Shown one piece after another: positions 1 to 5,168 of a DNA stretch of 5,528 nt. A program made the translations under genes and the position numbers. Each line of letters opens with the position of its first letter. Positions within the stretch are counted from its first letter, which is position 1. Below the pieces are notes generated by a model. It had not been told where the DNA came from and searched no databases. It saw only the letters and a program-made list of their open reading frames with translations. The stretch is taken from NCBI GenBank assembly GCA_000494145.1, contig AWOE01000021.1, forward strand, positions 1,964-7,491, written 5' to 3'. This DNA comes from Candidatus Calditenuaceae archaeon JGI OTU-1 (GTDB taxonomy: Archaea > Thermoproteota > Nitrososphaeria_A > Caldarchaeales > Calditenuaceae).

Positions 1-411
1 ATCACCGTCAGGGTCCGGGACGTGATGGAGACGAACGTTCCAACCATCGACGCCAAGGCTACCGTGATGGAGGCCGTCCAGAGGATGGTCAAGGAGAACG
101 TCTGGTCCTTCCTCGTCACCAAAGAAGGCCTTCCGGTGGGCGTTGTGACCGAGCGGGACATCCTCCGGAGGTGCATCTCGAAGGGCTACAGCCTCAACAT
201 GCGGATCGAGGAGATCATGTCCTCCCCGATCATCACGATAGGTCCCGACGAGCCGATAGGGAGGGCGCTGCAGATCATGGCGGAGAAGAACATCAGGCGG
301 CTTTACGTCGTCGAGGGCGGCAAGGTCATCGGACGCATAACGCAGACGAAGTCCATGGAGTCGCTGCTCGACGTGCTCTTGACGCTCCAGAGCCTGCCGT
401 ACCAGCTCTGA
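1..411 (+). CDS. Two-CBS-domain protein, 5' partial
   Basis: The frame is open from the first base of the window and ends in TGA at 409-411, giving 136 visible residues. The first visible residues (VRVRDVM) are the usual beginning of a CBS domain, so the true start probably lies a few codons before the window; the GTG at 22 would cut into the domain and is not a believable start. Two CBS domains are visible, at about residues 5-59 and 68-122. The first ends in the typical GVVTERDIL, with the Thr and Asp that often contact a nucleotide ribose. The second ends in GRITQTKSM, where the Asp position is Lys, so its ligand site looks altered. CBS pairs bind adenine nucleotides or S-adenosylmethionine and act as regulatory modules. 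No other domain is visible, so this resembles the stand-alone CBS proteins common in archaea. Its partner is unknown. It converges on the signal peptidase gene. Confidence 0.9.
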   Translation: MTVRVRDVMETNVPTIDAKATVMEAVQRMVKENVWSFLVTKEGLPVGVVTERDILRRCISKGYSLNMRIEEIMSSPIITIGPDEPIGRALQIMAEKNIRRLYVVEGGKVIGRITQTKSMESLLDVLLTLQSLPYQL

Positions 412-433
412 AGCTCGGTCCGTTCCCACCACG

Positions 434-446
434 TCTTTCATTTTTT
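434..446 (+). terminator. Candidate T-rich terminator after the CBS gene
   Basis: A pyrimidine-rich stretch ending in six T residues (441-446) begins 22 bases after the CBS stop codon. Archaeal RNA polymerase stops at oligo-T tracts without needing a hairpin, and none is obvious here. The tract overlaps the stop codon of the convergent signal peptidase gene (445-447). The call is inferred from composition and position. Confidence 0.45.
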
Positions 447-1059
447 ACTGCTTTCCTGAACTTTCTGCGGAGGGCTGCGTGGTCGAATCCTCACCGTAGC
501 CTTTGTCCTCCGGACCTCGATCGCTCTGCCTTCTCCGGGTCACATACCTCGCCGCGAGGTGGACGAGCTCGGCTGCGATCAGCACCGCCAGCGTCACCGG
601 CCCCCACGGAGGGAAGATCTCCCCCCTCAGGAAGAGCGTGAGGTAGCCGAGCCCTGTCCAGTGGGGTATCATCAGCCCGGTCCATCTGCCGACGACGGCC
701 TCGGGCGGTACAGGGAACGGATCCGGTGCGCTGTTGGCGTCGCCCTTCGTGATCAGCGCGTTCGGGCCCTTCGCTATGGCCCTATGGACTATCAGCCTGC
801 CGTCGTAGGGCCTTCGGTAGACCACTATGTCGCCGTCTACGGGTGAGGCCCTGATCTCCTCGAACCTCACCCCCTCTATCAGCAGTATGTCTCCCTCGTA
901 AAGGACGGGCCTCATGCTTCCCGACGCCACCACGACCAGCGGCGTCCTCGTGTCCAGCGCGAGGCCGAGCCCCACGAAGAGCGCGAAGAAGGCCAGAAGG
1001 AGCGCGATCAGAGGGAGGGCTCTCCTCAGTTGCCTCGAGATGCCCCTGCCGCCGGTCAT
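445..1059 (-). CDS. Signal peptidase I, archaeal/eukaryotic (S26B, Sec11-like) type
   Basis: This 204-residue membrane endopeptidase would remove N-terminal signal peptides from proteins exported by the Sec route, acting at the outer face of the membrane. A membrane anchor spans about residues 13-35. The catalytic motif is SGSMRP, with the nucleophile at Ser48. GDIVVYRRP lies at 76-84, and IVHRAI carries His92, which replaces the bacterial Lys and marks the S26B branch. TKGDANSAPD follows, with Asp107 and Asp113 as candidates for the conserved acidic residue. A second hydrophobic segment spans about 153-172, followed by a charged, polar tail of about 30 residues. The ATG at 1057-1059 overlaps the TGA of the upstream large gene (ATGA). 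A GGTGAGG sequence (1068-1074 on the minus strand) sits 8 bases before it and is a good archaeal ribosome binding site. Co-transcription with the large secreted protein is very likely. All catalytic motifs are present, so it should be active. Confidence 0.95.
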   Translation of the reverse strand: MTGGRGISRQLRRALPLIALLLAFFALFVGLGLALDTRTPLVVVASGSMRPVLYEGDILLIEGVRFEEIRASPVDGDIVVYRRPYDGRLIVHRAIAKGPNALITKGDANSAPDPFPVPPEAVVGRWTGLMIPHWTGLGYLTLFLRGEIFPPWGPVTLAVLIAAELVHLAARYVTRRRQSDRGPEDKGYGEDSTTQPSAESSGKQ

Positions 1060-3914
1060 AGGTTACGCCTCACCCTCCTCCTCGGCTGTCCTCGGGCCCT
1101 CCTGTCCGCGGGCCTCCCCTCCCCTCCGGTCACCTGCTCCCCTCTTACCTGGCCTCCGGACCATCTCGCGACGTTGAGGGACTTGAGGATCCCGAGGGCC
1201 GCCACGGCCACGAGCGCCGCCGAGACGATGTAGGGCACCCCTCCCTGCACGGTCCTCTGCGGGACGAGGGCCAGGTTCCTCGCTCCGGGACCGTTGACCT
1301 CTAGCCCCGCCTCCTGAGTCCAAGAGGAGGAGTTGAACCTGACCAAGTACTTGCCGGCGGGCAGGATCGCGGAGCCCGCACCGGATGGGTCGAGGTATTG
1401 TCTGAGGACCTGCTTGAAGCCGCCCTCCTGCTGGAGAAGGAGGAAAGTCGCCGTCAGGTTCCCTACAGGGGAGCCCTCGACGTCGAGGGTCCTGTAGGAC
1501 AACTCGTAGACCGGCAGCTCCACCTCTTCTTCCAGCCGCGCGGCGTGGTTCACCTCCCTCCTGTCCACCACCACGTCGAGGTACCTGTAGACGACCACGT
1601 AGTCCGACGCTGGCAGGAGCGCCTCGGCCCTCCCCCTGTTGTCGGTCGTGACGTTTGCGATCAGCTCGTTGGAGCCCTTCAGCCTGTACTCGACCCTGAC
1701 GCCGCCCAGGCCCTTCCTGTTCCCCTCGAGGTCCAGATAGAGGACGTCCACGATCCTCCTGAAGACCCTCGTGACGAGCTCGAGCCTCTCGTCCTGCTCG
1801 TCGACCCTCTCCTCCGACTGCCTGACGAGGACTCCCTTGAAGTACACCGAGACCCTGACGTTCCCGCCGGGCACCAGCCTCAGGTCGGCCCTGCCCTGCT
1901 CGTCCAGCTCGCCCTCGGACCTGAACTCGCCTATCTCGAGGACGTACCTCCCTCCCGGAAGGGGAGACCTTTCTCCGGTGAGCGCGCTCAGGTGGACCCT
2001 GAAGACCCTTGTACCGGTGATCAGGACCGATCTCTCCTCGAGCCTGTACTCGACCTCGGCGCCGTAAACTTCGACGCCCATGTACCTCACGGTGACGTTG
2101 GCCTTGTTGTAGGGGACGTTGGGGAAGACGGCCTGTCCGGTCGCGTTGGTCGTCTTGAGATCCCTGTAGCCTCCGACCTGCAGGGCCACCAGCGCTCCCT
2201 CCAGCGGCACCTCTCCGTCGTGATCCATGACCCTGACCATCAGGTCCAGCACCCTCACCCTCAGCTCGACGCTCCCGGTTCTGACGGTGTCCCCAGAGAC
2301 CTCGCCCTCCGCCACCTGAACGCCCATGTAGATCACCCTGTAGTTGTAGGTCAGGGGGACCAGGCCCTGCACCCTCCCTCCATCGGATGCCAGCTGGACC
2401 CTGCCAACCTCCGCGTTGCCTATGCTGAGGATTACCGTCCCTGGAACCCGCTTTCCGTCGAGGGAGAGGAGCATGAGGTTCAGGTCCAGCGTCTCGGGCC
2501 TGACCGTCAGGAGGTCGCCGTTGCGCTGGGGCCTCAGCGTCCCCTCGCCGATGACGGACCCGGAGTAAAGCAGCTGGTAACTATAGGGCACCAGAGGGTG
2601 ATCGCTGATCAGGGTCTGCGAGCCCGAGAGGGTCCTTTCCAGAGAGAAGCTCCCTCCCTCCACCGTGAGCTTGACGGTCACGGAGTCCCTCAGGAGCCTC
2701 GGCAGGTTCCCGAAGAGGCCCTCGAGGTTCAGCGAGATCCCGAAGTTGCCGAAGTTCAGCCTTAACGGTAAATTGGTTCGTATGTTGTCGCCCCTCAGCC
2801 TCCCCTCGTAGACCGTGTGACCCTCGAAGAGGACCCTGACCGTGTAGTCCCTGTCGGCCCTGACGTAGCCGAGGTCGACCGAGTCGGTCGTCGTGCTCGC
2901 GGACCTGTATTCCGATTCGTCGTGGACCAGCTTGACCGTGAGACGGAAACCGGTCAGGGGCTTGTCGTTCAGGGACTTCAGGAGGAGCGAAAGCTTCCTG
3001 ACGGGCAGCATGAGGTCGCCGAGGTTGGAATCGCCGCTGAGCACCACATCGCGCCTCTCACCGACAAGCTCGGTGCCGATCTTGAACCGGAGGGAGTATG
3101 TCCCTGCGGGGAGGAGCTTGAAGACCACGGAGCCGTCGGTTCCCGAGCTCGCGGAGAGCAGAGCGTTACCGTCCTTGAGGAGCTCCACCGTCGCGCCGTT
3201 TATGGCGTTGCCGTCCATGTCTTGGACCTTCATCGATAACCGGTAAAGAGGCAGTGTAACATCGACTGAGGTGCTGCCGGCGCTTAACGTGATAGACGCG
3301 CTTCTCACCACCTTGACGTTTCCGACTGCCGTGTAGGAGACGGCGATGGAGTACTCGATCCCTGCTGGCAGGTTCCTCACAATCAGGTTGCCGCTGCTGT
3401 CCGTCGGCTTGTTGGTTTCGATCACGCTCGGATCGGTCAACAAGGATGTGACGTTGACCAAGGCGCCAGGCACCGGATCGACTCCTGAACTGCTCCGGAC
3501 CTTGATCGTCAGGTGGTAGACGTCGGGCTTAACTGTGAAGGATGTTAAGCCGCACTTGGGGTAGCACTCGAAGTCCGTAACGTTCACCGGCACGCCCATG
3601 TAAGTCACTTTTATCTGGTATAAGGCATCGAAGGTTCCGTTAACGAGCTTCAGGACCGCCTGACCGTTGGATCCCGTGAGCTCGGACCCATCCCTCCCGG
3701 CCGTGCTGGGAACCTTCGAGCCGTTACCGCTGAAGTAAGCGGTGACGTTGGCGTTCGGCAGGGGCTCCCCGAGCCCGTTCCTAACCGTGACCGTGATAGA
3801 GACTATGTTCCCCTCGGCGTGGGCCGTCTGGACCGAAAGCAGGAGGACCAGCCCGACCCCGACCGTCAGCAGCACGACGAGGTGGGCCGCGGCCGGTCCC
3901 GGCCTTTGCGACAT
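1056..3914 (-). CDS. Large secreted, membrane-anchored protein with about ten tandem beta-sandwich-like repeats
   Basis: The product is 952 residues from the ATG at 3912-3914; a GTG at 3930-3932 would add six. It starts with a signal peptide (hydrophobic core about 11-28, likely cleavage after AHA at residue 33). About ten diverged units of 77-95 residues follow, at roughly 37-131, 132-222, 223-305, 306-386, 387-475, 476-552, 553-634, 635-714, 715-801 and 802-884. A typical unit opens with alternating hydrophobic residues plus a D-x-x-G-x-x-x-x-G-A turn, has a T-x-x-x-G segment, then LPAG-x-Y before a beta strand, often ending in Y-M-G-V-x-V. This pattern resembles carboxypeptidase-regulatory-like or Cna-B-like beta-sandwich domains, which serve as stalks in surface proteins. 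A membrane segment (about 893-911) and a basic tail follow, so the repeats should lie outside the cell. About ten N-X-S/T sequons suggest glycosylation. The only two Cys (117 and 121) are in unit 1. No enzymatic motif was seen. Adhesin, stalk or S-layer-associated roles are possible; the function is not established. Confidence 0.85.
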   Translation of the reverse strand: MSQRPGPAAAHLVVLLTVGVGLVLLLSVQTAHAEGNIVSITVTVRNGLGEPLPNANVTAYFSGNGSKVPSTAGRDGSELTGSNGQAVLKLVNGTFDALYQIKVTYMGVPVNVTDFECYPKCGLTSFTVKPDVYHLTIKVRSSSGVDPVPGALVNVTSLLTDPSVIETNKPTDSSGNLIVRNLPAGIEYSIAVSYTAVGNVKVVRSASITLSAGSTSVDVTLPLYRLSMKVQDMDGNAINGATVELLKDGNALLSASSGTDGSVVFKLLPAGTYSLRFKIGTELVGERRDVVLSGDSNLGDLMLPVRKLSLLLKSLNDKPLTGFRLTVKLVHDESEYRSASTTTDSVDLGYVRADRDYTVRVLFEGHTVYEGRLRGDNIRTNLPLRLNFGNFGISLNLEGLFGNLPRLLRDSVTVKLTVEGGSFSLERTLSGSQTLISDHPLVPYSYQLLYSGSVIGEGTLRPQRNGDLLTVRPETLDLNLMLLSLDGKRVPGTVILSIGNAEVGRVQLASDGGRVQGLVPLTYNYRVIYMGVQVAEGEVSGDTVRTGSVELRVRVLDLMVRVMDHDGEVPLEGALVALQVGGYRDLKTTNATGQAVFPNVPYNKANVTVRYMGVEVYGAEVEYRLEERSVLITGTRVFRVHLSALTGERSPLPGGRYVLEIGEFRSEGELDEQGRADLRLVPGGNVRVSVYFKGVLVRQSEERVDEQDERLELVTRVFRRIVDVLYLDLEGNRKGLGGVRVEYRLKGSNELIANVTTDNRGRAEALLPASDYVVVYRYLDVVVDRREVNHAARLEEEVELPVYELSYRTLDVEGSPVGNLTATFLLLQQEGGFKQVLRQYLDPSGAGSAILPAGKYLVRFNSSSWTQEAGLEVNGPGARNLALVPQRTVQGGVPYIVSAALVAVAALGILKSLNVARWSGGQVRGEQVTGGEGRPADRRARGQPRRRVRRNL
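1068..1074 (-). promoter_or_regulatory. Ribosome binding site for the signal peptidase gene
   Basis: GGTGAGG on the minus strand lies inside the end of the large upstream gene, 8 bases before the signal peptidase ATG. GGTGA matches the 3' end of archaeal 16S rRNA. Together with the ATGA stop-start overlap, it supports the start chosen and translational coupling. Confidence 0.6.
1180..3806 (-). repeat. Protein-level tandem repeat array, about ten units
   Basis: The array covers residues of about 37-912 minus the anchor region and encodes the ten beta-sandwich-like units of the large secreted protein. The units are diverged in DNA; the similarity is visible only in the protein. The best shared marker is an aromatic-x-G-V-like strand end: YMGVPV at residue 105, FEGHTV at 363, YSGSVI at 450, YMGVQV at 529, YMGVEV at 611, FKGVLV at 692 and YLDVVV at 778. 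Units 2, 3 and 10 instead keep the LPAG turn. Unit borders are estimates made by eye. Confidence 0.6.
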
Positions 3915-3938
3915 GCCCGACCTTCCGATCACCTTCCA

Positions 3939-3950
3939 CCTTAAAATCGG
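3939..3950 (-). promoter_or_regulatory. Candidate TATA box for the large secreted protein gene
   Basis: On the minus strand the sequence reads CCGATTTTAAGG, after a run of six A residues. The TTTTAA core is centred near 3944, so transcription would start near 3918, about four bases before the ATG at 3912-3914. This favours a leaderless or nearly leaderless mRNA and the ATG start. The alternative GTG (3930-3932) would then lie upstream of the transcript. That GTG is also part of GGTGATC, a good match to a ribosome binding site, 13 bases before the ATG. This would matter only if transcription starts further upstream. Confidence 0.5.
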
Positions 3951-3986
3951 TTTTTTCCAACGAGGCGGAGTGGGGATGGTGCCCCT

Positions 3987-4331
3987 TCAGCGTTGAGGTT
4001 CCTCGGTCATGTCGGCCTTGCGACCGCCTGCGATGGCCGGAAGGATGAGGATCTTGTCGTTGTCGCGCACCTGCACCTCGAGCCCTCCCAGCTCGTTGAC
4101 GTTCCTGTCGTTCAGGAAGACGTTGACGTGCCTCCTGACCCTTCCCTGCTCGTCCAGCAGCTGCGGCCTCAGCTGTGGGTAGCTTTGGACCAGCGCCCTG
4201 ATCGCCTCCCCCACCGTCTCGGCCTCGAGCTGGACCCTGTCGGCGTTCCCGACGTACGGTCTCAGCGGAGCCGGGATGTAGATCTCAACCTTCCTTTTCA
4301 ATTCCGTTAGACCGACCGGCCACCTCATCAT
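3987..4331 (-). CDS. MoaD/ThiS-family ubiquitin-like protein with a C-terminal extension
   Basis: This small beta-grasp protein family carries sulfur as a C-terminal thiocarboxylate (molybdopterin, thiamin or tRNA thiolation) or is conjugated to proteins in archaea (SAMPs). From the tandem ATGs at 4326-4331 the product has 114 residues. The visible family pattern is KVEIYIPAPLRPYVG at the first strand, a V-x-E-A-I-x-A-L helix, HVNVFLNDRNV in the middle, and DNDKILILPAIAGG at the end. The Gly-Gly pair is at residues 102-103 (bases 4023-4028) and is normally the very last two residues. Here 11 more follow (RKADMTEEPQR) before TGA, so the protein as encoded cannot be adenylated at Gly-Gly unless trimmed. 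No activating E1-like enzyme or metalloprotease gene is in the window. The start is uncertain: no clear ribosome binding site precedes the ATGs, a frame opening at 4376 adds 15 unlikely residues, and a TTG at residue 11 is possible. Confidence 0.85.
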   Translation of the reverse strand: MMRWPVGLTELKRKVEIYIPAPLRPYVGNADRVQLEAETVGEAIRALVQSYPQLRPQLLDEQGRVRRHVNVFLNDRNVNELGGLEVQVRDNDKILILPAIAGGRKADMTEEPQR

Positions 4332-4462
4332 AACCTTACTACGGAGCCCCGCTCCGGTGACCGGACAGCGATGCAAGGCCCTCGGGTTCCCTACCGCTCA
4401 GGCCACCTTCCCACGGTATGACCCGTGGCGGACCCGTCTCTTTCGGGGGAAACGCTTTACGT

Positions 4463-4498
4463 GGAGGCGGTTGACAATTTTGTCTAACGCGGAGGCGG
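4463..4498 (+). promoter_or_regulatory. Operator-like palindrome flanked by direct repeats, before the HTH-like gene
   Basis: GACAA-TT-TTGTC at 4473-4484 is a perfect inverted repeat in an AT-rich patch. With a one-base bulge it extends to GTT...AAC (4470-4488). The octamer GGAGGCGG occurs on both sides, at 4463-4470 and 4491-4498, 28 bases apart. The AT-rich centre is about 24 bases before the ATG at 4503 and could itself act as a TATA-like element. Alternatively GAAACGCTTTACG (4449-4461) could be the promoter, giving a leader with the GGAGG ribosome binding site. A role in autoregulation by the downstream HTH-like protein is inference. Confidence 0.35.
4491..4495 (+). promoter_or_regulatory. 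Ribosome binding site for the HTH-like gene
   Basis: GGAGG lies 7 bases before the ATG at 4503-4505. This supports that start codon, provided the transcript begins upstream of it. Confidence 0.5.
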
Positions 4499-4502
4499 GC
4501 GG

Positions 4503-4949
4503 ATGGACCAGAGTTCCCTGGTAATCCAGCGGCTCGGCGAGGCACGGCAAGGCGCTCCGGTCGAGGACCCGGTCCTTCAGTATTTGGCCAGGAGGGGTGC
4601 CCTGACGGAGAGGCAGCTGCAGGTGCTCCTCGCGGAGCTCGATCCGGCCAACAGGGGGAGGAAGATGGTCGAGAAGGCCGCAAGGCTGGGCGTCACGAAG
4701 GGAACGTACGCCAAGGTCCTGCAGCAGGCGCTCAGGAACGTCACCCAGAGCGTCTTCACGGTCCTCCTGATCAGCTACCTCGGCCTCGCCGGCGAGGAGG
4801 GTTGCAGCTGGCTCGTCGAGGTCGGCCAGCTCTTGAGGGAGGGGAGGTTCGAGGAGGCGGTCGAGGTGCTGGAGGACGTCCAGAGGAGCCTCAGGAAGGC
4901 GCTGAAGGACCCTGCTGTCCTCTCAGCGGACCCTTCGCTTCCTGGTTGA
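4503..4949 (+). CDS. Small uncharacterised protein with a probable helix-turn-helix
   Basis: I do not recognise the family. The product has 148 residues, is rich in helix-forming residues and has no signal peptide. Residues 34-45 (LTERQLQVLLAE) resemble the first helix of LuxR- or sigma-region-4-like DNA-binding domains. Residues 57-77 (EKAARLGVTKGTYAKVLQQAL) look like a helix, a G-V-T turn and a recognition helix. A hydrophobic stretch (83-95) continues the fold or is a buried helix; it is marginal as a membrane segment. The C-terminal part, about 97-138, is charged and probably helical, and could be a dimerisation or partner-binding region. The ATG has a GGAGG seven bases upstream and an operator-like palindrome before that, which would fit a self-regulating transcription factor. 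The gene is divergent from the MoaD-like gene. The existence of the gene is well supported by codon use; the regulatory role is inferred. Confidence 0.7.
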   Translation: MDQSSLVIQRLGEARQGAPVEDPVLQYLARRGALTERQLQVLLAELDPANRGRKMVEKAARLGVTKGTYAKVLQQALRNVTQSVFTVLLISYLGLAGEEGCSWLVEVGQLLREGRFEEAVEVLEDVQRSLRKALKDPAVLSADPSLPG

Positions 4950-4995
4950 TGGGAGGCCCGTCGTCGCTCGGCCGTTGAGGTGCACCAGGCGGACA

Positions 4996-5006
4996 AGGAT
5001 AAATCC
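4996..5006 (+). promoter_or_regulatory. Candidate TATA box for tRNA-Ala
   Basis: AGGATAAATCC holds an AT-rich core centred near 5001, about 28 bases before the first base of the tRNA. This is the usual archaeal spacing, so the transcript would begin at or just before the mature 5' end. The core is also a short palindrome (GGAT-AA-ATCC). Confidence 0.55.
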
Positions 5007-5028
5007 GGATCCTCTCCTGTAGCCTTCG

Positions 5029-5100
5029 GGGCCGGTAGATCAGTGGCAGATCGCCCGGTTTGCGCCCGGGAGGTCGCGGGTTCGAATCCCGCCCGGTCCA
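5029..5100 (+). tRNA. tRNA-Ala (anticodon UGC)
   Basis: A full cloverleaf of 72 bases folds by eye. The acceptor stem GGGCCGG (5029-5035) pairs with CCGGTCC (5093-5099), followed by discriminator A at 5100. The D stem is GATC/GATC with a 7-base loop. The anticodon stem is CCCGG/CCGGG around loop TTTGCGC (5059-5065), giving anticodon TGC at 5061-5063. The variable loop is AGGTC. The T stem is GCGGG/CCCGC with loop TTCGAAT. The third acceptor pair is G-U (G 5031 with T 5097), the alanine identity element recognised by alanyl-tRNA synthetase, which agrees with the anticodon. There is no intron and no encoded CCA, so the end must be added by nucleotidyltransferase. A TATA-like box precedes it and a T-run follows. 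Confidence 0.97.
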
Positions 5101-5103
5101 CGG

Positions 5104-5108
5104 TTTTT
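5104..5108 (+). terminator. Candidate T-run terminator of tRNA-Ala
   Basis: Five T residues begin four bases after the discriminator base. This is the expected place and form for termination of an archaeal tRNA transcript. Confidence 0.5.
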
Positions 5109-5168
5109 GCGCGGAGTCCGCAGCGCATAGGGTTCCGGGTGCTGGAGCTGGTATCGGCCCGCCCTTCC

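Larger units (their letters stand above)
4332..4502. promoter_or_regulatory. Divergent intergenic region with several inverted repeats
   Basis: This 171-base gap lies between the start of the MoaD-like gene (minus) and the HTH-like gene (plus). Visible elements are: a perfect 6-bp stem with a 3-base loop at 4342-4356 (CGGAGC/GCTCCG), close to the MoaD start; an adjoining palindrome CCGGT-G-ACCGG at 4354-4364; a 6-bp inverted repeat with a 6-base spacer at 4411-4428 (CCACGG/CCGTGG); a GACCCGT direct repeat at 4420-4426 and 4431-4437; and the GACAA-TT-TTGTC palindrome at 4473-4484. It probably holds the control region of both genes. No convincing TATA box was found for the MoaD-like gene. Confidence 0.4.

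Noticed and set aside
171..641. A 156-codon open frame on the + strand overlapping the CBS gene and the signal peptidase gene
   Set aside because: It lies out of frame with the CBS gene and antisense to the signal peptidase; the translation has low complexity and no recognisable domain.
1398..2765. A 455-codon open frame on the + strand opposite the large secreted protein gene
   Set aside because: It is antisense to the repeat-protein gene. Strong G/C bias at third codon positions of the real gene removes stops from the opposite frame. Its translation is rich in Asp, Val, Pro and His with no domain, and the minus-strand frame has a signal peptide, repeats and an anchor.
1056..3914. Tandem DNA repeats or a CRISPR-like array inside the large gene
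   Set aside because: The repetition is seen only in the protein. No identical DNA units or evenly spaced short repeats are visible.
4325..4331. ATGATGA on the minus strand as a box C of a C/D guide RNA
   Set aside because: No matching box D (CTGA) is found at a suitable distance, and the motif is explained by two start codons in a row.
4332..4376. Extending the MoaD-like protein to the ATG at 4376
   Set aside because: The 15 added residues do not resemble the family, which starts close to the first beta strand, and they would cover the hairpin region. The tandem ATGs at 4326-4331 are preferred.
4339..4683. A 114-codon open frame on the minus strand in the divergent region
   Set aside because: It is rich in Pro, Arg and Ser, covers the control region and the start of the HTH-like gene, and shows no motif.
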